Assembly: GCA_023053685.1 (NCBI GenBank)
Contig: JALIGW010000021.1
Location: 14,327,592 to 14,391,591, forward strand
Reading direction: 5' to 3'
DNA from: Diadophis punctatus similis
Lineage: Eukaryota; Chordata; Lepidosauria; Squamata; Dipsadidae
DNA: 64,000 nt
Positions 1-10,305 of this stretch are shown here, piece after piece. Position 1 is the stretch's first letter. Every line of letters starts with the position of its first letter. Both the position numbers and the translations under genes were made by a program. Below the pieces are notes generated by a model. It was not told the origin of the DNA and did no database searches. It worked only from the letters and a program-made list of their open reading frames with translations.

Positions 1-527
1 CCCCTGCCCTCTGCCCCGACTGGCGCCAGTAGGACTTCCCAACCAGCACTCCGAACATCTGGAGTCTGCGACTGCCAGAAGACCAAAGGGGGAGCGGGGA
101 GGAGGAGGAGGGAAGCCCTCCCTGCTCAGCTCAGCTTCCCTCCGCTCCACAAAATTGCTCACCAGCGAAATAACTAATCAGAACCAAAAAGGCCTCTGTG
201 CAGCACCCACACACCCCACGGAGGGGCTTGCAGACTAACCACCTACAGGTCAACGGCCTCCTGGCCCACCCTCTCTTCCAACGAGGGGTGTGTGTGTGTG
301 GGGGGGGGGGAAGGTTTGTTACCTTCGGAAAAACTAATGAAGCAAAGAATATTATCTTTCCAATGCTGGAGACAGAGTGGCGGGTGGGGGCAGAGGAGGG
401 GAAGGACGGACGGGAAAACTCGGCCCTTCTCTCCGAGGTATTTTCCAGTCCGCGAAGGAATGATGGGTTAGACTTTTTGAAGGATCATGCTAGACTTCTG
501 GGTTTGAAAGGCCTGAGGATGTGGAAG
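1..527. other. GC-rich single-copy-looking DNA, no gene seen
   Basis: I recognise no exon or repeat family here. A run of G follows a short (TG)n at 285-310. A 110-codon frame at 198-530 has no recognisable similarity and runs into a CR1 end, so I do not call it. The stretch may be ATOH8 intron 2 or 3' flank. Confidence 0.4.
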
Positions 528-1006
528 TAATAGAATAACAGAATGACAGAGTTGGGAGGGACCTTAGAGGTCTTCTAGTCCAACACCTGCTCAAGCAGGA
601 GACCTTATATCCTTTCAAATCGTTGTCTAATCTCTTAAAAACCTCCAGTGATGGAGCACCCACAACTTCTGAAGGCAACTTCTGTTCCACTGGTTAATTG
701 TCCTCACTGTCAGGAAATTTCTCCTTAGTTCTAAGTTGCTTCTCTCCTTGATTAGTTTCCACCCATTGCTTCTTGTTCTACCCTCAGGTGCTTTGGAGAA
801 TAGTTTGACTCCCTCTTCTTTGTGGCAACCCCTGGGATATTGGAAGACTGCTATCATGTCATATTGAGTCCTTCTTTTCATTAAACTACACATACCCAAT
901 TCCTGCAACTGTTCTTCATATGTTTTAGCCTCCAGTCCCCTCATCATCTTTCTTGCTCTTCTCTGCACTCTTTCCAGAGTCTCAACATCTTTTTTAATAA
1001 AATGGT
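528..1006 (-). mobile_element. CR1 LINE 3' fragment (5'-truncated)
   Basis: Read on the minus strand this encodes the C-terminal part of the CR1 reverse-transcriptase [13 protein letters not shown], then [43 protein letters not shown]. It is followed by the 3' UTR end with the GGTTGGACTAGA-type motif. The copy has stop codons and frameshifts and cannot be functional. It is the first of many such fragments in the window. A BovB fragment follows directly at its 5' side. Confidence 0.9.
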
Positions 1007-1019
1007 AATTTGGACCAAA

Positions 1020-1480
1020 AGTGTGTATAGTCAAGGCTATGGTTCTCCCAGTTGCAATGTATGGCTGTGAAAGTTGGACCATAAGAAAGGCTGAGCGCCA
1101 AAGGATTGAGGCCTTTGAACTACGGTGCTGGAGAAGACTCCTGCGAGTCCCTTGGACTGCAAGGCGATCCAACCGGTCAGTCCTAGAGGAGATCAACCCT
1201 GACTGCTCTTTAGAAGGCCAGATCCTGAAGATGAAACTCAAGTACTTTGGCCACCTAATGAGAAGGAAGGACTCACTGGAGAAGAGCCTGAAGCTGGGAA
1301 AGATTGAGGGCAAAAGAAGAAGGGGACGACAGAGAACGAGGTGGCTGGATGGAGTCACTGAAGCAGTCGGCGTGAGCTTAAATGGACTCTGGAGGATGGT
1401 AGAGGACAGGAAGGCCTGGAGGAACGTTGTCCATGGGGTCGCGATGGGTAGGACACAACTTCGCAACTAACAACAACAAC
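1020..1480 (+). mobile_element. BovB (RTE-clade) LINE 3' end
   Basis: An open frame from 1021 to 1470 matches the C-terminus of the BovB ORF2 protein. Landmarks are VLPVAMYGCESWT, then AFELRCWRRLLRVPWTARRS, KYFGHLMRRKDSLEKSL, GRQRTRWLDGVTEA and the ending HGVAMGRTQLRN. The fragment ends in a (CAA)n tail, as RTE elements do. It is flanked by 13-bp near-direct repeats at 1007-1019 and 1481-1493 that differ at two positions, which would be its target-site duplication inside a CR1 copy. The frame is intact over about 149 codons, but the element is 5'-truncated, so it is a dead copy. BovB is known from squamates and ruminants and is a textbook case of horizontal transfer. Confidence 0.92.
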
Positions 1481-1654
1481 AATATGGACCAAGGTAGTAT
1501 GTACCAGTCATAATGGAGCAAAGGGATCCAGGGAAGGATTAGCAAGGATCCCTGGGGATTCATGTAGGAACGCTATGAATCCTGTTGTAATCTCAAAATC
1601 GGATAGGGCGGAAGGAGCTGTCCCTTTGGGAATGGCCACAGAGAAAGCATATAG

Positions 1655-2015
1655 TATAATGCTTGACTTACAACCAGAACGGAGTTCAAAATTTCTGTTG
1701 CTAAACTAGTTGGCTGTTAAGTGAGTTCTGCCCATTTTGCAATCTTTGTCGCCCAGGTTGTTCAGTGAATCCCTGCAGTTCTTAAGCTATGAAACACGGG
1801 CATGAAGTGAATCTGGTTTCCTCCCCATTGGCTTTGCTTGCCAGAAGGTCGCAAAAGTGGATCATGTGACCCAGGGACACTGCCACCGTCATAAATAAGA
1901 GTCAGTTGCCAAGCGTGTGAATTTTAATCACGTAGACATAGGGATCCTAAGTCACTTTTTTCAGTGCTGTTGTAACTTCGAATGGTCAGTAAATGAACTG
2001 TTGTACGTCTCTACT
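1655..2015 (+). mobile_element. TA-target MITE (Tc1/mariner- or pogo-like), degraded copy
   Basis: It shares the internal landmarks of the complete copy at 38573-38964, in inverted order: TGTTGCTAA, AGAAGGTCGCAAAA, CATGTGACCC, CCGTCATAAATA and a final TGAACTGTTGTA. The terminal repeats are eroded. Confidence 0.75.
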
Positions 2016-2345
2016 TCTTGCTGGACAGCAAAATTGGAACACGCACACGGATGTAGAAAAAGTGGCATTTCCACCATCACACCATGAGGAACAGACGTCA
2101 CAAACAAGCTGTCCTTGCTTCTGTAAAGGCCCAGGGTGTGTGGGGATTAACTCTGCCCCAACTTTGCATATGATTTACTTGGATTATTTAACTACTCACA
2201 ACCCAGAGAAGCAAGAGAATTGAACTGTTGTCCACTAAAAATATTTGCAAATATCCCACCGTACTAGTTGAGGTAGGCTGGCCTCATTCCAACCAGAAAT
2301 CTCTCTTCAGGTTCATTTCTTGAGCTAAGGACCTTCTTATTCTGA
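2016..2345. other. Unassigned intergenic or intronic DNA
   Basis: A 76-codon frame at 1993-2223 overlaps the MITE end and shows nothing recognisable. No gene or repeat family seen. Confidence 0.4.
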
Positions 2346-2349
2346 GGGT

Positions 2350-5300
2350 GAAATATTTATTTATTTATTTGCGTGCCACCTTAATTCTTCTTCTTCTTTT
2401 ATAAACAACTCAAGGTGGTGAAAGAAACCTAATATTCTTTCCTTCTGTTCCCCCCCCCCACATACAACTACAACCCTGTGAGGTGGGATGGGCTGAGAGA
2501 GAGAGTGATTGGCCCAAAGTCACCCAGACGGCTTTCATGGCTTAAGGCGGGACTAGAACTCCCAATCTCTTGGTGATTGGCCCAAAGTCACCCAGCTGGC
2601 TTTCATGGCTTAAGGCGGGACTAGAACTCCCAGTCTCCTGGTGATTGGCCCAAAGTCACCCAGCTGGCTTTCATGGCTTAAGGCGGGACTAGAACTCCCA
2701 GTCTCCTGGTGATTGGCCCAAAGTCACCCAGATGGCTATCATGGCTGAAGGCGGGACTAGAACTCCCAATCTCTTGGTGATTGGCCCAAAGTCACCCAGA
2801 CGGCTTTCATGGCTTAAGGCGGGACTAGAACTCCCAGTCTCCTGGTGATTGGCCCAAAGTCACCCAGCTGGCTTTCATGGCTTAAGGCAGGACTAGAACT
2901 CACTGTCTCCTGGTGATTGGCCCAAAGTCACCCAGCTGGCTTTCATGGCTTAAGGCGGGACTAGAACTCCCAGTCTCCTGGTGATTGGCCCAAAGTCACC
3001 CAGATGGCTATCATGGCTGAAGGCGGGACTAGAACTCCCAATCTCTTGGTGATTGGCCCAAAGTCACCCAGACAGCTTTCATGGCTTAAGGCGGGACTAG
3101 AACTCCCAGTCTCCTGGTGATTGGCCCAAAGTCACCCAGATGGCTTTCATGGCTTAAGGCGGGACTAGAACTCCCAGTCTCCTGGTGATTGGCCCAAAGT
3201 CACCCAGCTGGCTTTCATGGCTTAAGGCGGGACTAGAACTCCCAGTCTCCTGGTGATTGGCCCAAAGTCACCCAGATGGCTATCATGGCTGAAGGCGGGA
3301 CTAGAACTCCCAATCTCTTGGTGATTGGCCCAAAGTCACCCAGACGGCTTTCATGGCTTAAGGCGGGACTAGAACTCCCAGTCTCCTGGTGATTGGCCCA
3401 AAGTCACCCAGCTGGCTTTCATGGCTAAGGCAGGACTAGAACTCACTGTCTCCTGGTGATTGGCCCAAAGTCACCCAGCTGGCTTTCATGGCTTAAGGCG
3501 GGACTAGAACTCCCAGTCTCCTGGTGATTGGCCCAAAGTCACCCAGATGGCTATCATGGCTGAAGGCGGGACTAGAACTCCCAATCTCTTGGTGATTGGC
3601 CCAAAGTCACCCAGCTGGCTTTCATGGCTTAAGGCGGGACTAGAACTCCCAGTCTCCTGGTGATTGGCCCAAAGTCACCCAGACAGCTTTCATGGCTTAA
3701 GGCGGGACTAGAACTCCCAGTCTCCTGGTGATTGGCCCAAAGTCACCCAGACAGCTTTCATGGCTTAAGGCGGGACTAGAACTCCCAGTCTCCTGGTGAT
3801 TGGCCCAAAGTCACCCAGATGGCTATCATGGCTGAAGGCGGGACTAGAACTCCCAGTCTCCTGGTGATTGGCCCAAAGTCACCCAGCTGGCTTTCATGGC
3901 TTAAGGCGGGACTAGAACTCCCAATCTCTTGGTGATTGGCCCAAAGTCACCCAGGTGGCTTTCATGGCTTAAGGCGGGACTAGAACTCCCAGTCTCCTGG
4001 TGATTGGCCCAAAGTCACCCAGACAGCTTTCATGGCTTAAGGCGGGACTAGAACTCCCAGTCTCCTGGTGATTGGCCCAAAGTCACCCAGATGGCTATCA
4101 TGGCTGAAGGCGGGACTAGAACTCCCAGTCTCCTGGTGATTGGCCCAAAGTCACCCAGCTGGCTTTCATGGCTTAAGGCGGGACTAGAACTCCCAATCTC
4201 TTGGTGATTGGCCCAAAGTCACCCAGACGGCTTTCATGGCTTAAGGCGGGACTAGAACTCCCAGTCTCCTGGTGATTGGCCCAAAGTCACCCAGCTGGCT
4301 TTCATGGCTAAGGCAGGACTAGAACTCACTGTCTCCTGGTGATTGGCCCAAAGTCACTCAGCTGGCTTTCATGGCTAAGGCAGGACTAGAACTCCCAGTC
4401 TCCTGGTGATTGGCCCAAAGTCACCCAGACAGCTTTCATGGCTTAAGGCGGGACTAGAACTCCCAGTCTCCTGGTGATTGGCCCAAAGTCACCCAGATGG
4501 CTATCATGGCTGAAGGCGGGACTAGAACTCCCAGTCTCCTGGTGATTGGCCCAAAGTCACCCAGCTGGCTTTCATGGCTTAAGGCGGGACTAGAACTCCC
4601 AATCTCTTGGTGATTGGCCCAAAGTCACCCAGACGGCTTTCATGGCTTAAGGCGGGACTAGAACTCCCAGTCTCCTGGTGATTGGCCCAAAGTCACCCAG
4701 CTGGCTTTCATGGCTAAGGCAGGACTAGAACTCACTGTCTCCTGGGGATTGGCCCAAAGTCACCCAGCTGGCTTTCATGGCTAAGGCAGGACTAGAACTC
4801 CCAGTCTCCTGGTGATTGGCCCAAAGTCACCCAGACAGCTTTCATGGCTTAAGGCGGGACTAGAACTCCCAGTCTCCTGGTGATTGGCCCAAAGTCACCC
4901 AGACAGCTTTCATGGCTTAAGGCGGGACTAGAACTCCCAGTCTCCTGGTGATTGGCCCAAAGTCACCCAGACAGCTTTCATGGCTTAAGGCGGGACTAGA
5001 ACTCCCAGTCTCCTGGTGATTGGCCCAAAGTCACCCAGATGGCTATCATGGCTGAAGGCGGGACTAGAACTCCCAATCTCTTGGTGATTGGCCCAAAGTC
5101 ACCCAGCTGGCTTTCATGGCTTAAGGCGGGACTAGAACTCCCAGTCTCCTGGTGATTGGCCCAAAGTCACCCAGACAGCTTTCATGGCTTAAGGCGGGAC
5201 TAGAACTCCCAGTCTCCTGGTGATTGGCCCAAAGTCACCCAGACAGCTTTCATGGCTTAAGGCGGGACTAGAACTCCCAGTCTCCTGGTGATTGGCCCAA

Positions 5301-7290
5301 AGTCACCCAGACAGCTTTCATGGCTTAAGGCGGGACTAGAACTCCCAGTCTCCTGGTGATTGGCCCAAAGTCACCCAGATGGCTATCATGGCTGAAGGCG
5401 GGACTAGAACTCCCAGTCTCCTGGTGATTGGCCCAAAGTCACCCAGCTGGCTTTCATGGCTTAAGGCGGGACTAGAACTCCCAATCTCTTGGTGATTGGC
5501 CCAAAGTCACCCAGGTGGCTTTCATGGCTTAAGGCGGGACTAGAACTCCCAGTCTCCTGGTGATTGGCCCAAAGTCACCCAGACAGCTTTCATGGCTTAA
5601 GGCGGGACTAGAACTCCCAGTCTCCTGGTGATTGGCCCAAAGTCACCCAGATGGCTATCATGGCTGAAGGCGGGACTAGAACTCCCAGTCTCCTGGTGAT
5701 TGGCCCAAAGTCACCCAGCTGGCTTTCATGGCTTAAGGCGGGACTAGAACTCCCAATCTCTTGGTGATTGGCCCAAAGTCACCCAGACGGCTTTGATGGC
5801 TTAAGGCGGGACTAGAACTCCCAGTCTCCTGGTGATTGGCCCAAAGTCACCCAGCTGGCTTTCATGGCTAAGGCAGGACTAGAACTCACTGTCTCCTGGT
5901 GATTGGCCCAAAGTCACTCAGCTGGCTTTCATGGCTAAGGCAGGACTAGAACTCCCAGTCTCCTGGTGATTGGCCCAAAGTCACCCAGACAGCTTTCATG
6001 GCTTAAGGCGGGACTAGAACTCCCAGTCTCCTGGTGATTGGCCCAAAGTCACCCAGATGGCTATCATGGCTGAAGGCGGGACTAGAACTCCCAGTCTCCT
6101 GGTGATTGGCCCAAAGTCACCCAGCTGGCTTTCATGGCTTAAGGCGGGACTAGAACTCCCAATCTCTTGGTGATTGGCCCAAAGTCACCCAGACGGCTTT
6201 CATGGCTTAAGGCGGGACTAGAACTCCCAGTCTCCTGGTGATTGGCCCAAAGTCACCCAGCTGGCTTTCATGGCTAAGGCAGGACTAGAACTCACTGTCT
6301 CCTGGTGATTGGCCCAAAGTCACCCAGCTGGCTTTCATGGCTAAGGCAGGACTAGAACTCCCAGTCTCCTGGTGATTGGCCCAAAGTCACCCAGCTGGCT
6401 TTCATGGCTAAGGCAGGACTAGAACTCACTGTCTCCTGGTGATTGGCCCAAAGTCACCCAGCTGGCTTTCATGGCTTAAGGCGGGACTAGAACTCCCAGT
6501 CTCCTGGTGATTGGCCCAAAGTCACCCAGCTGGCTTTCATGGCTTAAGGCGGGACTAGAACTCCCAGTCTCCTGGTGATTGGCCCAAAGTCACCCAGACA
6601 GCTTTCATGGCTTAAGGCGGGACTAGAACTCCCAGTCTCCTGGTGATTGGCCCAAAGTCACCCAGATGGCTATCATGGCTTAAGGCGGGACTAGAACTCC
6701 CAGTCTCCTGGTGATTGGCCCAAAGTCACCCAGCTGGCTTTCATGGCTTAAGGCGGGACTAGAACTCCCAATCTCTTGGTGATTGGCCCAAAGTCACCCA
6801 GACGGCTTTCATGGCTTAAGGCGGGACTAGAACTCCCAGTCTCCTGGTGATTGGCCCAAAGTCACCCAGCTGGCTTTCATGGCTAAGGCAGGACTAGAAC
6901 TCACTGTCTCCTGGTGATTGGCCCAAAGTCACCCAGCTGGCTTTCATGGCTAAGGCAGGACTAGAACTCCCAGTCTCCTGGTGATTGGCCCAAAGTCACC
7001 CAGCTGGCTTTCATGGCTTAAGGCGGGACTAGAACTCCCAGTCTCCTGGTGATTGGCCCAAAGTCACCCAGCTGGCTTTCATGGCTAAGGCGGGACTAGA
7101 ACTCCCAGTCTCCTGGTGATTGGCCCAAAGTCACCCAGCTGGCTTTCATGGCTAAGGCGGGACTAGAACTCCCAGTCTCCTGGTGATTGGCCCAAAGTCA
7201 CCCAGCTGGCTTTCATGGCTTAAGGCGGGACTAGAACTCCCAGTCTCCCACTTTCTAGCCTGGTGTTTTAATCAAGTGAGATTAAGATAA
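2350..7290 (-). mobile_element. tRNA-derived SINE split by internal tandem expansion
   Basis: The left flank (2350-2505) holds an AAGGTGG motif and a GAGGTGGG...CTGAGAGAGAG block. The right flank (7249-7290) reads TTTCTAGCCTGGTG followed by a degenerate ATTAAC-like end. Together they form the two ends of one tRNA-related SINE in minus orientation. Its middle has expanded into the 68-bp array at 2506-7248. Read on the minus strand the right end corresponds to the SINE's tRNA-like 5' part. The family name is uncertain. Confidence 0.6.
2506..7248. repeat. 68-bp minisatellite, 70 units, with higher-order structure
   Basis: The basic unit is 68 bp and begins TGATTGGCCCAAAGTCACCC. It continues with a variable tetranucleotide after CAG, a TTTCATGGCTTAAGG-type block, CGGGACTAGAACTCCC and an end of CAGTCTCCTGG or CAATCTCTTGG. 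By hand I count 70 units. The tetranucleotide is CTGG, ATGG or GTGG in 48 of them, ACGG in 8 and ACAG in 14. Some units lack one T (67 bp, CTAAGGCAGG form). Variants recur in blocks, so groups of units were copied together. Each unit carries a CCAAT motif (minus strand) and nearly all a Pol III B-box-like motif (minus strand). No spacers separate the units. Confidence 0.97.
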
Positions 7291-7970
7291 AGGCTACTTT
7301 TTGTGAACTTTTGGCTGTAAATAAAAATGCTTCTTATTATGAAAGCTAAATTGGGCAGCTTTCGGAAATGGTCCTGTTATTATGGGATGGGGAGGGGAGT
7401 GGAATGCAACTCTTTCCTTCTCAGGGAGAATTATACCTGTCAAAGTCGCTAAAAACGTCAATTATCTTTTTTTTTTAAAAAAAGGTTTATTTTAAAGGCC
7501 TATTGATGGCGATTAGGAGGAGGATGAAGCGATTGTCATGGCTAAACCATTTCTTGGCCCCTTTTCAGACCGTGAAGGAATTCAGCATTTGAGCAAAGGA
7601 AATTGGACAGGACAGAATGCAACATTCTTCCTTCGTTTCCTATTGTAAAAACAAATAGCAGGAGGGAAAAAAGAAGAAGAAAAAAACCCCCAAATTCCAT
7701 GCAGTAAAAAGGAGATAGCGGATCACGAAAGGCGACTCACAAGCCCAGTAAAAATATAACATCTGGAGCCTGTGCCTGCCAGGACAGGCTCAAACCGGCC
7801 ATTTTGGGGGAAGTGTGAAAAAGTGAACCAGGGTAGTGAAAAGTCATCGGCAACCGGGGTGAAAAGGACTCGGCTGGAGGAAGAGAGACACCCATCCATG
7901 GCACCAGCTTCACCAAATCCTTCAAAAGACAGAAGGGAAATCCTAGTAGGGGATCTGTAGAGATTCTCAG
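7291..7970. other. Unassigned AT-rich DNA
   Basis: Contains A- and T-rich runs near 7470 and a purine run near 7670. Frames at 7723-8064 run into the Penelope-like repeat and are not genes. Nothing else recognised. Confidence 0.4.
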
Positions 7971-7974
7971 TCCT

Positions 7975-8375
7975 CCAGGTCATGGTTGTCCCAAAGGTGC
8001 TTTTTTCAAGAGGCAACTGGACTTTCTTGTTTTTTCTTTTGAAGACATTTCGCTTCTCACCCAAGAAGCTTCTTCAGCTCTGACTGGATGGTGGGGAAGG
8101 GAAGGATTTATACTCCTTGCAGACAGCTGGTCATTTGCATCCTTTTGGAGAGTCGTTGAGGTCACCTGGAGGTTTATCTGTGTGTCCTTAGGGTCACCTG
8201 AGTAGTGCAAATGGCTCCTGTAGTCCGCAATTTTTCCTCTGGCAATCCATTCACCCAAGAAGCTTCTTGGATGGGAAGCGAAACGTCTTCAAAAGAAAAA
8301 ACCAGAATGTCCAGTTTCCTCCTAAAAAAAGCACCGTTAGGACAACCACGACCTGGATGACTGAGTATCTCTACC
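7975..8375. mobile_element. Penelope-like repeat, inverted pair around a short core
   Basis: Two arms in opposite orientation flank a core of about 150 bp. The left arm (7980-8085) is the reverse complement of the right arm (8248-8365). Arm landmarks on the sense strand are AAGCTTCTTGG, a GAAACGTCTTC-type motif, GTCCAGTT, AAAAAAGCAC and GACCTGGATGA. The core contains GGTCACCTGGAGGTTTATCT. I assign it to Penelope-like retroelements (Neptune type) from memory of the motif; the inverted repeat itself is seen directly. Confidence 0.65.
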
Positions 8376-8456
8376 GACTTCTAGCTATACAATTTGGGAT
8401 GAACATCCTTGGAATGGGGTGGGAGTAGGAATGGATTTCCAGAATTTTTTTTTGCA

Positions 8457-8562
8457 GACTACAGGAGCCATCTGCACCACTCGGGTGACTCTGAGGACAC
8501 AGATAAACCTCCAAGTGCTTCAAGGACCCTCTAAAAAGAGGCAAATGACCAGCTGTCTACTT
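8457..8562 (-). mobile_element. Penelope-like repeat core fragment
   Basis: Reverse complement of part of the core at 8100-8230, sharing GATAAACCTCCA and GGCAAATGACCAGCTGTC. No arms are present. Confidence 0.55.
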
Positions 8563-8626
8563 TGGGACTAGTAAGGGATGCTACTGAATTGCAAGGAACA
8601 CATGAGTTACAATGTTCACACAAGCA

Positions 8627-8974
8627 TACAGGTGGACCTTGGCTTGCAACCACCATTGAGCCCAGAATTACGGTTGTAAGCTTTTGCGGTCATTAAATGA
8701 GGCATCCGTACAATGCCAGCTCTCCCCGCTGCGGTCGTTATGTGGAGCATGGGGTTCCCCAGGGTGTGTGTGGAGAAGGCCCTGGTGTTGAACAACAACT
8801 GTATAACCGATGGTTATACAACCGTTTTACTAACTTAACAACCGCAGCGATTCACTGAACAAGGAAGCAGCAAGGAAGGTCGTAAAAGGGGGTGAAACTC
8901 ATTTAACAACTGTCTTGCTTAGCGACAGAAACTTTGAGGGTCCCTTGTGGTCGTATGTCAAGGACTTCCTGTTC
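8627..8974 (+). mobile_element. TA-target MITE copy
   Basis: Starts with ACAGGTGGACCTTGGCTT and ends with TCAAGGACTTCCTG, a degraded terminal inverted repeat. The inner half retains TAACAACCGCAG and CTTGCTTAGCGACAGAAA. Confidence 0.75.
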
Positions 8975-9307
8975 TGTGTCTACAGCTCCCGGCGAGAAAG
9001 ACTGCATGAGTCAGGGAACGTCCTGATGACCTTGAAGGGCCCTTCGGCATTTGCACAGCCCAGCTGGTGGGACTCGTTTGACGTTGTGGGAGGACTGGAA
9101 ACACTTTTCTCTGATTTTCCCGGGTCACCCAGGGAAAATGAAAACAGTAGTGGCATTTGGACGGGGCTCGGAGCTGGGTAAATATTCCTGCATCCCTAAC
9201 ACCGCTATTAGGAACCCGAACAAGTCAAGGGAAGGATGTTAAAACCACATCTTCCTTAAGCTTGGGAAGTCACCATTGGAAGACCAGCATTATTCTACAC
9301 AATATCT
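8975..9307. other. Unassigned DNA
   Basis: Short frames are present but none is recognisable. No repeat family identified. Confidence 0.35.
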
Positions 9308-9626
9308 GTTGTCCCATGAAGGAAGGAAGGAAGGAAGGAAGATGGAGAAAAGAAAGAAGGAAGGAGGAGGAAGGGAGGAGGGAAGAGAAAGGAGGGAAGG
9401 GAGGATGAGAAGGAGGAAGGAAGGAAGGAAGATGGAGAAAAGAAAGAAGGAAGGAGGAGGAAGGGAGGAGGGAAGAGAAAGGAGGGAAGGGAGGATGAGA
9501 AGGAGGAAGGAAGGAAGGAAGAAAGAAAGATGGAGAAAAGAAAGAAGGAAGGAGGAGGAAGGGAGGAGGGAAGAGAAAGGAGGGGAGGGAGAGAGAAGAG
9601 AAGGAGGGAGGGCGGGCGGGCGGGCG

Positions 9627-9693
<67 letters not shown>

Positions 9694-9695
9694 AA
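9308..9695. repeat. Polypurine tract: (GGAA)n, GGAGG blocks and (GAAA)n
   Basis: Nearly 390 bp of G and A on the plus strand, with only scattered pyrimidines. A block of about 110 bp (9336-9450) is repeated next to itself (9430-9540) and partly again. It ends in a pure (GAAA)n of about 65 bp at 9628-9693. Long frames here (154 and 169 codons) are low-complexity artefacts. Confidence 0.95.
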
Positions 9696-10020
9696 ACCCA
9701 AGCATACAGCCAAAGTTCTGCATCTCTTGCTCTGTTTTAAATTCTTAAATTCTTGCATAACTCCATCAAGGTTATTCAAAGCTAAAAGAATGTGTTTAAA
9801 ACAGACAAAAACAAGGGAAGGAACCAGCGCTTGACGCAGAAGAGCTGTGAAAGAATATAAATCACAGGCTGGGGTGGGGGGTGGGGGGAACCCTTAAAGA
9901 TTAGAGACTGATAAAAGCACCAAACAGCAGCCGCCGCAAATCTTTTATGAAGTCCCAGAACTGCAGAGCCCTCCTCCCTCCTTTCCAGCTTGCTCTGTTC
10001 TCGTCCGACCCGAAACCTAC

Positions 10021-10212
10021 CTTCCTTTTTTTAGACCTTCCTTCAGCCTGCAGGGTCCGGGTGCATTGCTCCACGCATTCGGAGAAGCTCAGGTTACTGT
10101 GGTCCGCGCTGTAATCCAGGTCGGCCAGTCTAGCCAAGGAGAGGATATAGTTACAGGCGATCCTTAGGATGGCGAGCTTGGATAACTTCTGCCCGTAGGA
10201 ATAGCAGGGGAC
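10021..10212 (-). CDS. ATOH8: ATOH8 coding exon 2 (second half of bHLH and C-terminus)
   Basis: Encodes residues 173-236 of the predicted protein. It begins VPCYSYGQKLSK, which supplies the loop and helix 2 (LAILRIACNYILSLARL) of the basic helix-loop-helix domain. It continues through the conserved tail with DYSADHSNLSFSECV and ends SKKRK. The acceptor is a pyrimidine stretch plus GCAG at 10216-10213, and the exon starts in phase 0 at 10212. A good donor (GTAGGT) lies at 10020-10015, directly after the SKKRK codons. As I recall, the human protein ends with KKRK plus one more residue, so a small terminal exon is expected downstream on the minus strand; I could not identify it. Reading through the donor would add about 40 unrelated residues to a stop at 9901, which could occur in an unspliced isoform. 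Identity rests on the near-exact match to known ATOH8 sequence. Confidence 0.95.
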
Positions 10213-10305
10213 CTGCAAAGGACAGGAGGACACATGAGGTCAGATCATCAAAGCCACCTTTGAATGGAGAAACAGAAGTCTTGCACTTCCCGGGACCCAA
10301 ACGTC

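Noticed and set aside
1021..1470. A 149-codon frame as a host gene
   Set aside because: It is a BovB ORF2 C-terminus, with a second broken copy at 14547.
2506..7248. CRISPR-like array
   Set aside because: Units are contiguous with no unique spacers, and the DNA is vertebrate nuclear; it is a minisatellite.
9270..9779. Opposing frames of 142-169 codons
   Set aside because: Low-complexity GGAA/GAAA tract read in several frames.
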